Assembly (NCBI RefSeq): GCF_040807025.1
Contig: NC_090943.1
Coordinates: forward strand, 141,074,764 to 141,138,763
Length of the DNA stretch: 64,000 nucleotides
DNA from: Struthio camelus
Taxonomy: Eukaryota; Chordata; Aves; Struthioniformes; Struthionidae
Direction: 5' to 3'
Shown here piece after piece: positions 1 to 41,387 of this stretch (the stretch's first letter is position 1; each line of letters opens with the position of its first letter). The notes under the pieces were generated by a model. That model had not been told where the DNA came from and searched no databases. It was given only the letters and a program-made list of their open reading frames with translations. The position numbers and the translations under genes are program-made.

Positions 1-768
1 CCAGTGTATATGTTCACCCAGGGTCTCTTGGTTTTAGTGCTAATGGCAATAGTGGAAAAAAAAAAAAAAACCCACCTTGTAAACTTAACTGCTGATTTCC
101 TTAAAACTTATCAGTGATGTGAAAAGGAAGATGAAGCAATAGGTTTTGTCGAGATGTGACAGTAGCTCTTGTTCAGTTTAAATGCGTTTCTTTAAATCTC
201 AGCAGTAGACAGGGCAGCTACTTAACAGCAGTTTGCAGCAGTTTTATTCCAGATTAGTTTAAGTTTTACTAGGAATCAGTTCTACTAGATTCATCCTTCT
301 TCCTTCCCCTCCTCATTCACGGTGTGAAATAAAACATTAGCTTTAGTGACCTAATTTTACTTTGCAGTTGGGGCAGGCTGAGAGCCCTCAAGTAATTGAT
401 TACTGTGGCTCAGCTGGCAGGCAGTAACTTACTAAACCATAATTGTTCACTAGATTTCAGTCAGCACCCCGTTCTCTTTAAAAATAACTGAAATGCTACC
501 TGTGTGGAAACAGGAACTACAAGGCATTAATATTGAAAGTTAATTGATGAAGTAACTCCATATAGGAGGCTTAAGAGTTTTTAATTGACCAGGATCATTC
601 TAGGGTTAGCCGTATTATGGCTTTATACTAACTAACTGTATTAGTTTAATAAGCATGGCAAAAGTTTTTTTTAAAACACTTCAAAAATGCTCTTGCTTGT
701 TTTGTCTTATCTAGATACAGGTCTTTCGAAGTAACATAATTTTTTTTAACATAAGCAATGTATTTCAG
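1..768 (+). other. PRKDC intron, truncated by window edge
   Basis: AT-rich intron sequence ending in the acceptor TTTCAG at 763-768. I see no coding exon or recognisable repeat in it. Confidence 0.8.
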
Positions 769-30759
<29,991 letters not shown>

Positions 30760-30914
30760 GGATTACTTTCTAAAAGCCCGTTCCGTCAAGTGGCGCATGC
30801 TCTAACATACAGCTGTGGCTAGATCAGAATTTCAGGGCCAAAAAGAGAAAACCACTTAATTTATGCTTTTATCAACAAGGTTAACTTAATTAATATCAGA
30901 AATAAGTGTTTTAT

Positions 30915-30920
30915 ATTAAA
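30915..30920 (+). terminator. PRKDC candidate poly(A) signal 1
   Basis: ATTAAA, 156 nt after the stop codon, in an AT-rich 3' UTR. A second ATTAAA follows 63 nt later, so alternative cleavage is possible. Confidence 0.5.
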
Positions 30921-30982
30921 GCTGTATTCAAACAGCAATTTGTTAATATGGCCTTGGAACAAAACAGCTGTTATGTCTTTGT

Positions 30983-30988
30983 ATTAAA
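30983..30988 (+). terminator. PRKDC candidate poly(A) signal 2
   Basis: ATTAAA in the context GTATTAAAGT, followed within 30 nt by T/G-containing sequence. It is an alternative to the signal at 30915. Confidence 0.45.
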
Positions 30989-31141
30989 GTCATGAGAGGA
31001 ATATGGTAGCTCTGCTCAAAAGAGAGAACTGGAGAGGTTAGAGCTTTAAGGGTAATTTGAAAGGCACTGAAATCATTCTGAGGAGAGCACAAATTCATAC
31101 CCGCCAAACCTGCAGGCCTCCTTATAGTAAATATATGTGGG

Positions 31142-31196
31142 TTTTTTTTTTTTGGGGGGGGGGGGGGGGGCGGGGCAGGGCGGGGCGGGGGGAGGT
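31142..31196 (+). repeat. T12-G17 junction and G-quadruplex-prone tract
   Basis: Twelve T are followed by seventeen G (31154-31170) and then four further G-runs of three or more separated by C or CA. The + strand could fold into a G-quadruplex. Confidence 0.9.
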
Positions 31197-34100
31197 TTAC
31201 ATGCAGAGACCTTGCAGGCAATCAACTTGCACCATTCTGCAGGCATATGTTATTTGCAATTAAAACTAAAAGATTTTCCTATCAAGAGAAAGAATGAAGC
31301 ACATAGTGAAATTAAACAGAAAATGGCTTTTGGCTATAGGTAATACCTAAGGTATCTTTGGATGGTTATTTCAGTGTTGGATAATGGAAAAAGTAGCAAC
31401 GAGAAGCTAATGCCAGTTTGTTCCAGCAGATTGTTTTTTTTTTTTTTAACGATTAGAGGTTTTAATCTGTTATCTCTATACTCTAGATGGTTATACTCAT
31501 CATGTTATATTAATTGAAAATTACTTGTTTGGCCAAAGCTGAAAATAGGCATTTGCAATGAATACGTGAAAATAGGCGTACTGCAATAGACAGCAGGGCA
31601 GTGTGTTGTAAGCTTCCTGCCATAACTGCAGCAGAGCAGACTGTCTATTGCACTTTGGTATTTGCTTATGACAAAGTTTAGAAGCTGTCCCAGACTGGGA
31701 TCTTAATCTCTGGCAGCCAGTTTTCCAGTAACCTTTGTGGCAAATAGCGCGTAGCAGGGAAAGCCAGGGGGAAAAATATTTCTCTAAAATGTTACGGCTG
31801 TTTATTACCCAGAATTCATTGTAAAAGATATTTTCCATGGATGCTTTTAATAATTATCACAAAAGCTATAATAAAAATGAGTCTTTACCCTTTCGCTGTC
31901 TGCAAGCTTTCCCTCCTGTCTCTGTGGTAATGCAAGAGTCTCGATTTTGTTTAGGGCTGCATTTACAGCTGCCTCTCTGGCACCCATTTCCAATGAATGT
32001 TTCAGCAGAAGACCAGAGGACCCTCAGTATCCTGGATGAAAGTCTGTAATAAACTTAAGATTGAGAAGATTGCAAGCTGAAGCCTAAAGAACAGGGAGGG
32101 AGCTGTTCAGTAGTGTCTTTGTTTCAAATACCCTCCAGCAACAATTACTATTTGTCATCTTCCCTCTCACTAAATATGCTCAATTGACACTCTTTATACT
32201 GGTCAAATTTGTATTGGTTATGTCAATAATCTAGTGTTATGATGAATTAAGAAATTCAGATTCTTTTATGAGATTTTATTAATTCAAAATATTGTACAGC
32301 TATATTTTTGTAGAGAAAATTCCTATCATTCCAGGTAAGACCTCATCTTTGTAAAAATAAAAAAAAAATCCTTCAGCTGCTTACCTCATTTCAAAAGTGA
32401 ATTAACACTTTACTCACTCAAAACATCCAGATTTACCTATCTATGTCAGTGATAGTAAATAGAAAGGGTTTTTTTCATAAAAATGGGCAGTATGTATTTT
32501 TATATACACCTGCCTGTGTAATATGCCTGAATAAATGTATTTTCTTCATCTCTGAAATCAATAAAGAAGGTGACATTACAACTAAAGATTGGTTATGTGG
32601 AGGCAGCCTAGCTTATGAGTTGTCACACTGCAAGAAAGTTAAAGCACAATAAAAAGCTACATGAAATGGTGAGGTGACATTTAGAAATCAAGTGGCTGGT
32701 CATACGAGGTGTTAAATTGCACTTTTGGCACATACCTCAGATATTTACTGAGTACTTTGACCTGTACCATGGGGGACAAAGTTTAGGTTTATAGTTTAAC
32801 AAGGCTCTTCATGTAGGACTTTTGATACTTTCAGCAACAACAGAATTTTCTGCTCCCCCAGCTCAGGCTGCTCCCCAGGCCTCGCTCCAAAACAAAACAA
32901 AGGTTCCTCAGCTCTTCAGAAGGGGCTGGAATGTGGAGTGGGACTTAAGCACAAGCACAGCCTGCTTCTTTCAGGTGAGAGAGACTGTAATGAATGCTGA
33001 GCTGTTTTCTGCCTTCCCTTCAGTCAATACTGAAAGGCTCTCAGGCCAGGTTTGAAAGCCTTTGAGATACATGAAAGCAACCGTAGCTATACTAAAAGCT
33101 TATACCATGTCTACAACACTTAAAATATTCTTTTGGGAAATCCTGTGCAAGGTTGAGAGTGGTATAGTTAAAAAGTTTATTTTTAGCCTTAAAATAAGTG
33201 CTATAATTTGAAGCCACAGCCACATCAGTGATATTAGTGATATATGTGTCAACCTCACAATTCACCAGAAAACTATGACATTAGCGGAAACACTTCTTAT
33301 ACAAAGTCAGTGATATTACCCTTATGGAGGAGTAAAAGACCAGACTGTCTCTGTGTAGCTAAGTCTGAAAATGATCTCCAACATATGTAAATTCCAGCTG
33401 CCATCCACTGTCCCGACTTACAGTTCTCTAAATAAAATACACAAGTTAAATGCAAAGACAAAAGTCAACCCATGAAACAGCAAGGAAAGTACTGATGCAA
33501 TAATAATTTAAAAAAAAAAAATCTCAATTATTAAGTTGCTGGGGTCTGTGCTCTATGGAGTGGTTTTGTTTTGTTTCCAGAAAAGGGTACGATGATGGGT
33601 GGCTCAAAGTAAGAGACTGTTTCAGGTCTCATGATGCAAAACAAAACTCATGGACTAGCCACAAGTACAGCAGAGTATTTCCTTCTCAGAATAAATAACC
33701 AGATGCAGCTTTTATCTGGAAATTCACTACTCCCATCTAAAAAGCTACATATACCATATACTGATTATATGGTTTATCAGTATAATCAGTAGTTTTTTTC
33801 ATGATAGGTTTTTCAGGTTGGTACATGGAAAAATTAATCCGTAAGTTCAGCAGCTCCAGGTGCAGTTAAACGAATCTACCATGAACTGACGTTGGCATGG
33901 TTCAAATACCCCACAGTGAGTCACAGCACAGAGTTTAAAAGAGCTAAAAAGAAAAAATATATATATCCCTTAATTTACAGACAGTTTCTTCAGCTGCTAA
34001 CAGTGGTGTAGCCACAGGCCAAATTAGTACAAGGGACTGATCCAAGTGAGTATAAATAAAAAGCAAAATGCTACTAAAGCTCCAAGATGAGGGAGGGGGC

Positions 34101-34214
34101 ATGAACCCTGGAAGAGATGGGAAGAAGTTGAAGAGAGGACACATTCAGTAGTTGCTGTGCTGGTTCAGGGGAGCCAACACCAAACTCAGAAGATGTGCTG
34201 GCCGATCCTTGGTC

Positions 34215-34231
34215 GGGGGGGGGGGGGGGGG
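34215..34231 (+). repeat. G17 homopolymer
   Basis: Seventeen consecutive G followed by CGGAG, isolated in ordinary intergenic sequence. Confidence 0.9.
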
Positions 34232-37200
34232 CGGAGTGTTCCTCCCTCCCAAAGAAATTGCATCTCCCCACCCAGATATCCCAGTTTAAAGTCAGTCTCA
34301 AGCCACTGCAAAACATTTTTCCACAGGGTGCTCTGCATCTTCTCTCTTCTTAGATGGATGTTGTCACCACGGAGCCAGCCTTTCCCCACAAAACCAGGTG
34401 CCTTGAGGTACTTCCCCTTGATAGCATGTCCCTCCTGCAACGCAGCTCTGTCGCTGCCCTACCGCAACGGATGTAGCCAGGATTCCCCAGGGAAAGTCGG
34501 AGCTCTCACTGCCATTATCACTGCAAGCCCAGATAAGGGCACCAAGGACTCTCCAGCACAAGCACAGATTTGGTCAAGTTCCTGATCCTTCTCATGGGTT
34601 CAGAGCTGGGAACTCCAGAGTAATTTAAAGCTCTGTCCTTTCTCTCTAGAAAATTTATTATAATAAGCCCAGTGACTAGCCACTCACCTGGAAGACACAA
34701 GCTCCAGGTTTAAACTCCTCTTCACTTGATTTAGATAAATAACAACGTTTATTATAGAAAACATTTTGAAATTCGGATGTTCAAAATATTTCTTACTGCT
34801 GTTTTAAAACTCACTGAAAGCAGCACTGAATCAGTGGTTCAGATACCCAACAGGACGGGTAAGGGAGTTAAGTTCGCATCTCTTCTTCACTGTCTATGAG
34901 ATTGTTTCAGCAAACAGGAACAGGTTCAGTTTCCAAGATTTCAGATGAATCTATCTCACAGAGCCAGGCTATATTTCCACCTTTAGTCAGGCACTTTGAC
35001 AAGCAACAAGTATCGCTCACTCACACGTTCCTGGTTGCTTCACTGGAGATGCACTAAAACCCCACTACTTGAGGCAGCGCATGGCACAGGGAGGACCCGC
35101 ACAGAAACACTGTCCTAACTCTGATCTAAACTAGACTGAGCAATAAAGACAAGAAATACAAGTTCCACGTTGCCCCCTCTCACCATTTGGCTTTGGGTGA
35201 CAGCACGTGGCTACAATTTTGCCAAACTCTGAACGTGCTTCCTAGGTCTTGAAGGCAAGGTAAGCAAATTGGCACTCCATCTGTGGCCCATGCTGGGGTT
35301 TTGATATGATACAGGTGGCAGATGTTGAGGTTTACACAGGATTTTTTTTTTCCTCCATGCCCAGCAGTATACAGTTCAGTGACAGATTTTTGAGAATCTA
35401 AATGCTGCATTATGGTGCCCAAAGTGGCTGTTAGATGACTAAGCAGAGTCCTTGCTGTGAATCTGGTCTCTTTTTTGTGTTAATATGTGACTGATATCAA
35501 AGGAGATTGTTTGGGCTGGCAGAGCTCCACTCCAACATCACCGTATGACCAGTTCGCCTCTGGTGATAAGAACTTCAGTGAGCTGAAAACGTGATGCAGT
35601 TCTAAGTACAAACAATTAATTGAGATACTTTCCAAGATAAATTATAATTTTATAGCTATGACAGCTGAGAAGCATTTCCTTCCAGCAGATCAGCGGACCC
35701 TGTCACAGAGAGGGGAGGAGAACAGGTCTCAAACTGCCTTGCATTTCTAAGCACCAGCCTGTTTCATGCACCTACCTCTGTCCACTATCGGCAAAGAAAA
35801 AAAAAAAAAAAGGTCCAGGAGCACTGGGTGACAACTGCACTTACCTGACAGAAAGCTAAGCCAAAAGCAGGGTGGTACAGAGTCATGCAGCATGAATATA
35901 CTGTAATGCCAGAGGACAGAAAATAACAACCTATGGAATTGGATTTTGGCATACTATTTCTCATAGCTGGGGAAAAAGGAAAAAAGTTGTTTGCACCAAA
36001 AAAAAATGCAACCACGTACTGTGTCACAAATCTTAACAGTCATGTAAATCAAGTCCCTGAACAGACCGTTCATTTAAACACAGAGTTTCTGTAGATTTAA
36101 CTAACTGCAGCACTACAGTTAAAGGAAAAACAAAACCCCTACCTACATGCAAAACCTTACCTGCCCGACAGGTACAGTTGTTTCAATGTCATAAGCATTC
36201 ACACCAAGAGATTTCTGCCAAAAAAAAAAAAAAAAAAGAGTATATACCAGACCTGTGCCAACAATTTAAGTTGAAATACACACTCCTTTGACAAACAGCT
36301 GCATTACTGCAATAACCCAAGTAAGGCAGCAAGCGCTGCCGCACAGGTGCGGACATACGGAGTTGCCCACCTGTAATCCCCAGCAGTCCACCCCCGATCA
36401 GCCCCACACTCTGCAGGTCGCACCTTAACACTGGTAACATCACGCAAAAAGGGTCAGCTGAAAAGTCAGCAGCTACGATAACCTTACTGAATCACAATAA
36501 ATTTAGCTACGCCTTCTGAAAAAAATCTCAAGTAGACTTTTTGTAAGTTTTCGTTTCTCTCCATTCAGGCTGTGGAGTATCTGGCTACATACCTGGGCTT
36601 TCAAAACTGTTTTAGGTAACTGCAGAAGTTAATATTTCACATATTTTAAGTTAAATTATTTTCGCTTCTCTGATACTTGCTAATTTAATAGTAGTTATTT
36701 ACTGCAAGTAACAAGAGACTATAGTTTTTAAGAAGACTTAGCTTTACAGAGACACTAGGGAACGTGAAGCTGCGCGGCTAAAGGCAGGTTTAAGCCCCTT
36801 TTCCTACCTGCACACGCTGCGAGGGACAGTCCAGGCCAGCTCCCTGCCGCCAGGGGATTTCCCAGCCCTACCGCTGCCGGCGCAGCGCGCTGCCGGCGCC
36901 CGAGCGGGCCGCCCCTGAGGAGGGCGCTCGGGGCACGGCCAGGCACCCCGCCGGCAGCGGCGGACAGCCGCCGGACTCACACGCCTTCGTGTCGCCATAG
37001 GGAAACGCAGCGTTTCAGGGGACCGGCGGGGAGTTTTCTTCGCGGGGGGTGGGGGGGGCCGGGCCGCCAGCGCCGGCAGCCGCTCGCCGGGGCTCTTCCA
37101 GGGCCCTTCCCGGCCCCGAGCCGCCCGGGGCCGGCGGAGCGCAGCGCCCCGCGCCGGCGGCGCCCGCACACGCCCCTTCTGCCCGCTGCGTTTCGCTTCG

Positions 37201-37328
37201 CAGCAGCGCGGCGGCCGCTCTCCGCCCGCCGCCCCGCCGGCAGGGGGCGGCCGGCCCGCCTGCCCGCCCGCCCGCCCGCCACGACTCGACCCGCCGCCCG
37301 CTCCCAGCGAACGCAGGCGCGAGGAGCG

Positions 37329-37346
37329 CCCCCCCCCCCCCCCCCC
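37329..37346 (+). repeat. C18 homopolymer
   Basis: Eighteen consecutive C inside the CpG island (a G18 run on the - strand). Confidence 0.9.
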
Positions 37347-37538
37347 ACAACTTCGCCGCCGCTTAACGGCCGTTTAACCGCCGCTGCGCGCGGCGGGCCG
37401 GCCGCTGGCGCAGCACCTGCCGGCGGGCGCGGGGCGGCGCGGCCGGACCCGGCCAGCCCAGCCCGGTGTCAGCCCGGGCCCCAGCGGCCGCCGCTCGCCC
37501 CGCGCCCCCCTCCGCGGCCGCCCCATAAACAGGAAGGT

Positions 37539-37559
37539 GGGACGGGAACGGCCCGTCCC
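37539..37559. promoter_or_regulatory. Perfect inverted repeat upstream of CEBPD
   Basis: GGGACGGG, five-base spacer, CCCGTCCC: a perfect 8-bp dyad about 320 bp upstream of the TATA box. It could be a transcription-factor dyad site or a chance palindrome in very GC-rich DNA. Confidence 0.4.
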
Positions 37560-37857
37560 GCCGGCGGCGCAGCCTGGCACGGGACGCCGCTCCGACGGGG
37601 GCGGGGAGCCAGCCGCCCCCGTCCCCTCCCCCCCTCACCCGCCCGGTCCCCCTCACTCCGCCCGGCCCCAAGAGTCACCGGGGGCCGGCGGCAGCGCGAC
37701 CCCCCCCCAACCCCCGGCCAGGCTGCGGGGCGCCGGCGGGCAGCGCGGCGGCGGAGCGCTGCCCCCCGCCCCGCCTGGCCGCGCACCCCACCCGCGCCGC
37801 CGCCGCCCCCGCCCCCGGCCCGGGGTGCCAGGAACACTCGCGCCCGTCACTGGGGCA

Positions 37858-37868
37858 GGAGGCGGGGC
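37858..37868 (+). promoter_or_regulatory. Proximal GC box of the CEBPD promoter
   Basis: GGAGGCGGGGC matches the Sp1/KLF GC-box consensus and ends 8 bp before the TATA box. A half-CRE (CGTCA, 37845-37849) lies just upstream. Confidence 0.55.
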
Positions 37869-37876
37869 CGGCGCCG

Positions 37877-37884
37877 TATAAGAA
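37877..37884 (+). promoter_or_regulatory. CEBPD TATA box
   Basis: TATAAGAA in an otherwise GC-rich region, followed after about 25-30 bp by a likely initiator near 37905-37912 (TCACTCCC). It predicts a 5' UTR of about 300 nt that contains no upstream ATG. Confidence 0.8.
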
Positions 37885-38208
37885 GGGGCCGAGCGGGCGC
37901 CTCACTCCCAGGTCCAGAGACGCGCTGCCCCGTCCCGCCTCCAGCCGCGGCTCGCTCCGCGCCCCGGCGTCGCCCGCGCCCGCAGGGCAGGCAGCACCCG
38001 GGCCGGCCCCCGGGGCCCAGCCGAGCCGAGCCGCCGGCGGGGACAGCGACAGCAGCGACAGCAGCGGCGGCGGCGGCGGCGGCTGCAGCTCGCCCCCACC
38101 TGCCCGGCGCGGAGGCTGGAGCTGCGAGCGGCGGCGCGGAGCGGCGGCTGGTGCCCGCGGCCGGCAGCCCCTTCGCCGCGCCCCCGCGGCGCCCCTGCCC
38201 GCTCGCCC

Positions 38209-39246
38209 ATGAGCGCCGCCGCCCTGTACAGCCTGGACTCGCCGGCATGCTATAAGAGCTGGTGCCTGGAGCCCGCCAACTTCTACGACGCCAAGGTGGG
38301 CAGCGGCGGCGGCGGCGGGCTGAGCGCCGCCTGCAAGCCCGGCGCCGCCGGCCGCGCCGGCTGCAGCATGAGCGCCGAGGAGCCGGCGGGCGGCCTGGGC
38401 GGCAGCGGCACCAACCTGGCCGAGCTGAGCGCCGCCGCGCCCGCCATGTACGAGGACGAGAGCGCCATCGACTTCAGCTCCTACATTGACTCCATGTCGG
38501 CCGTGCCCAACCTGGAGCTGTGCAACGACGAGCTCTTCGCCGACCTCTTCAACAGCAACCACAAGCCCGAGCGGGGCGGGGACTACGGCGACTACCTGCC
38601 GCCGGGCGGCGGCGCCGGCCGCGACCCCGCCAAGGACCTCGGCGCTGCCATGACCACCCTGCTGGGCGCCGAGCCCCGCACCGCCTCCTCTTCCTCCTCC
38701 TCCTCCTCCTCCTCTTCCTCCTCCTCCTCCTCCTCCCGCGGCGCCCTGAAGCAGGAGCCGGACTGGAGCGACAGCGACCTCTCGTCCTCGCTGCTGCCCT
38801 CGCAGATCGCCACCTGCGCCCAGACCATCATGAACCTGAGCGGGCAGCCCACGCCGCCCACCTCCCCCGAGCCGCCGGGCAGCAGCTCGCCCTCCAGCTG
38901 CAGCACCCGCTCGCCCGCCCCCGCCGCCGCCGCCGCGCCCGGCGGGCCCCCGCCGCCCCCCGCCGGCGGCAAGGAGCGCGGCGGCAAGAAGTGCGTGGAC
39001 AGGTTTAGCCCCGAGTACCGGCAGCGCCGGGAGCGCAACAACATCGCCGTGCGCAAGAGCCGCGACAAGGCCAAGCGGCGCAACCAGGAGATGCAGCAGA
39101 AGCTGCTGGAGCTGTCGGCCGAGAACGAGAAGCTGCACAAGAAGATCGAGCAGCTCACCCGGGACTTAACCAGCCTCCGGCACTTCTTCAAGCAGCTGCC
39201 CAGCGCCTCCTTCCTGCAGCCCGCCTCGGGCACCGACTGCCGGTAA
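38209..39246 (+). CDS. CEBPD: CCAAT/enhancer-binding protein delta, single exon, 345 aa
   Basis: Role: nuclear bZIP transcription factor that dimerises and binds CCAAT/enhancer sites; an inducible inflammation and differentiation regulator (family knowledge). Seen: start [10 protein letters not shown]; transactivation block at about 85-118 ([27 protein letters not shown]); 17-Ser tract 160-176; SUMO-type motif LKQE at Lys181; phosphodegron-like TPPTSPE at 215-221; basic region 268-294 ([12 protein letters not shown]) and leucine zipper to about 323; C-terminus DCR. Intronless, as in this family. At 345 residues it is longer than human CEBPD (269), owing to Gly/Ala, Ser and Pro tracts. The start is the first ATG of the transcript but has C at -3 (weak context); an in-frame Met53 could serve as a leaky start. 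The delta paralogue is supported by the MSAA start, the DCR end and the PRKDC/SPIDR neighbours. Confidence 0.97.
   Translation: MSAAALYSLDSPACYKSWCLEPANFYDAKVGSGGGGGLSAACKPGAAGRAGCSMSAEEPAGGLGGSGTNLAELSAAAPAMYEDESAIDFSSYIDSMSAVPNLELCNDELFADLFNSNHKPERGGDYGDYLPPGGGAGRDPAKDLGAAMTTLLGAEPRTASSSSSSSSSSSSSSSSSRGALKQEPDWSDSDLSSSLLPSQIATCAQTIMNLSGQPTPPTSPEPPGSSSPSSCSTRSPAPAAAAAPGGPPPPPAGGKERGGKKCVDRFSPEYRQRRERNNIAVRKSRDKAKRRNQEMQQKLLELSAENEKLHKKIEQLTRDLTSLRHFFKQLPSASFLQPASGTDCR
38686..38736 (+). repeat. Coding serine tract (TCC/TCT)17 in CEBPD
   Basis: Seventeen serine codons: fifteen TCC with TCT at positions 2 and 10 of the run. It is a trinucleotide microsatellite inside the coding sequence, in the variable region between the activation block and the SUMO motif. 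Confidence 0.97.
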
Positions 39247-39711
39247 CCGGGGTGGGGGGGAAGCGGGACGCGAGAGACGGACTGCATGAAACCGTGGATA
39301 AATACCTCAGAGGGCCGCGCCGGGGCCGCGCCGCTCCGCGCCGCGCCGGGGGCCGCCCGCGCCGGGCCGCGGGAGGGGAAGGGCGAAGCCGCCGCGCCAG
39401 CCCGCCGGGGCGCAGCTTCTTCCTCAGCCTTGTAGCGAGAGGGGCGATGCCTGGGTCTTTCACCACGCAACTTGCGAAAAAGGAAGAAAAAAAAAAAAAG
39501 CTAAATATCTGTTGTTGGTTTTCGTGTTTTTTTCTCCCCTTAAATTATTTTTGTAATGGTAGTTTTTTGTCTCTTTTCTACGTTTTACTCGTACTGATGC
39601 AGCTATGGTACATCTGTTAAAATGATTCAAAAACCCATGTATTTTAGACAGTAGGATGAAAAAGACTGAGCATGCTCGACCTTTTATATCAATTTTTACA
39701 GCATTTCTAAG

Positions 39712-39717
39712 AATAAA
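39712..39717 (+). terminator. CEBPD poly(A) signal
   Basis: AATAAA 466 nt after the stop codon, preceded by a T-rich 3' UTR and the only canonical signal close by. It gives a mature transcript of about 1.8 kb. Confidence 0.85.
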
Positions 39718-39739
39718 GAAAAAAGCATTTTAAATCACT

Positions 39740-41360
39740 CCCGCTCTCGGTTTGCTGTATGTGTGGAAAGCGGTGGGGCAGCGGCGCTTCCCGGAGATCT
39801 GCGGCCGCGGCCAAGGCTGCGGGGAGGGAGGGGGGACGGTGCCAAACGACTCCGGAAAGGGGAAGGTAAGGAGAAGGTGGCTGCTTTAGCTGCACTACCT
39901 GATTTTTTTTTTTTTCTAAAGCTAAACAAGGGCAATGCGATAGCGAGGATAGCTCCCACGGGCAAGACTCTGGAGTTAGGAAGTTACTCCCCCCGGCCCC
40001 GGAGCTGCTGTATTGCTGCACGCAAGTGCTGAGTCAGGTATTGCCATGAAGCCAGTTGTTCCCGCAGAAGAGCAAGAGGGGCTGCTCCCGGCCGCGACTC
40101 TCCCAGAAACAGCGCAACAAGTACACCTGAACACCACAACACAATTATTTCAACTTTCAGTTGGAGAAACCTCAAAGTGGTTTCCACTGCCCTCTTTCCC
40201 CCCCCCGCCCCCGCCCAAAAAAAAAAAAACGCAGAGCCACACATAGGCTCATGAGCTCCGGGAAGTTTGAAACAGATGCAGCAGCCTCAAACTAAGTTTT
40301 TGTACACTTTCATTTCAGTCCTTTGTATAATACACTGTTGCAGTGAACAAGCTGGGCCACTTTCACTGATCGTTCTGAGTGAAAGTGAGGAATGTGAAAT
40401 GCAGATCTGTGAGTGAATATATAAATAAAGTTAGTATGCTGTGGAAACTCAAGCATGTTGCCTCACAACGGTGACAGCACGTGTGGGGCACCAGCAGAAA
40501 AATGAGCGTAATACTACGAGCATCTCCAATATCTAGCACTTTTCTAGAGAGAGAAAGCTTACCGATTTCAATGAAACAAGCCCGCAAGTGTGCAGTGCAG
40601 TATCCCATATGTAGGAACAGGCTGACTTAGCTTTCTCGCTTAGAGCAAAGCGGGCCAGAAAACTTAATTTTTTTTTTTGGGGGGGGGGAGGGGAGGAGAT
40701 TGAAAAGCCTGGTTATTCCTTTAGTAATTGTGAAGTACGGAACATAGTCTTTCCCTTGTCAGCTCTGGCCACAGAAGCAATTACTGTAGCAACAATTTCA
40801 TTGTTCTTTTTCTGTTGGATAATCACATACTGAAGACGACACAAAGCAAGCTACTTCAGTTTCTGACCTGTTACAGTGTTAAATATTGTGGTCAATACCA
40901 TTAAAAGGGTGAGAAAAATCTAGCCTTTGAATAAATTCTCAACTCTTGCATTGATTCTGAAACAATGACTATATTAGAAGATTTTGATAATGTTTATCTG
41001 ATCATATGGTTATAATCCTGATCTGTAATCCGTGTCTCTATACTGTCAGAGCGAGTATAGTTACGCGGCCTACAAACCAGTTTCTTCTTAACACATAATT
41101 GAGACTGTATAATAAAACACCCTCTTTGTGGGAAGCTATAGATAACACGGTACTTCTATGTTTGGATACCAATTAGCTATAAAACATTAACCTTATATAC
41201 CTTTGACACTTGAAAACATAAGCTTGTTTCAAATCTGTGCTTATAATATTTATTGCAAGATGATAACAAATACTACAATTTAGACTTAGCACATAACAAT
41301 GTTTTGCAGCAGGCAATATTTCTGGAAACTTGATAAAATCGTCAGCTTAACAGATCGATG
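39740..41360. other. Intergenic spacer between convergent CEBPD and SPIDR 3' ends
   Basis: GC-rich to about 40110, then AT-rich. It contains a T11-G10 junction at about 40668-40688. No coding exon or RNA gene seen. Confidence 0.65.
40668..40699 (+). repeat. T-run to G-run junction
   Basis: About eleven T followed by ten G and further G-rich sequence, the same layout as the tract at 31142. Confidence 0.85.
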
Positions 41361-41381
41361 TTCATGGTCTATAGCAAAATA

Positions 41382-41387
41382 TTTATT
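41382..41387 (-). terminator. SPIDR candidate poly(A) signal
   Basis: TTTATT on the + strand, i.e. AATAAA on the - strand, 379 nt after the SPIDR stop codon. Another copy lies at 41249-41254. No earlier canonical signal was seen in the 3' UTR. Confidence 0.55.

Larger units (their letters stand above)
31010..36769. other. Intergenic DNA between PRKDC and CEBPD, 5.8 kb
   Basis: I find no coding exon, RNA gene or clear transposon. Content: G homopolymers at 31154-31170 and 34215-34231, several A/T homopolymers, otherwise AT-rich unique-looking sequence. Open frames are short and lack splice-consistent borders. Confidence 0.6.
36770..39440. promoter_or_regulatory. CpG island spanning CEBPD and its upstream region
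   Basis: Composition changes sharply near 36770 from AT-rich to very GC-rich with abundant CpG, and back again near 39440. It includes about 1.1 kb upstream of the TATA box, the 5' UTR and the whole coding region. Many GC boxes (GGGGCGGGG types) are present. Confidence 0.9.

Noticed and set aside
37675-39138. Open frame of 487 codons on the - strand, antisense to CEBPD
   Set aside because: It is a GC-content artefact: stop codons are rare in this CpG island, the translation is low-complexity Gly/Ala/Arg, and the + strand encodes a fully recognisable CEBPD.
38592-39470. Second antisense open frame with a poly-Glu stretch
   Set aside because: The poly-Glu is the reverse complement of the CEBPD serine codons. 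No family similarity and no promoter.
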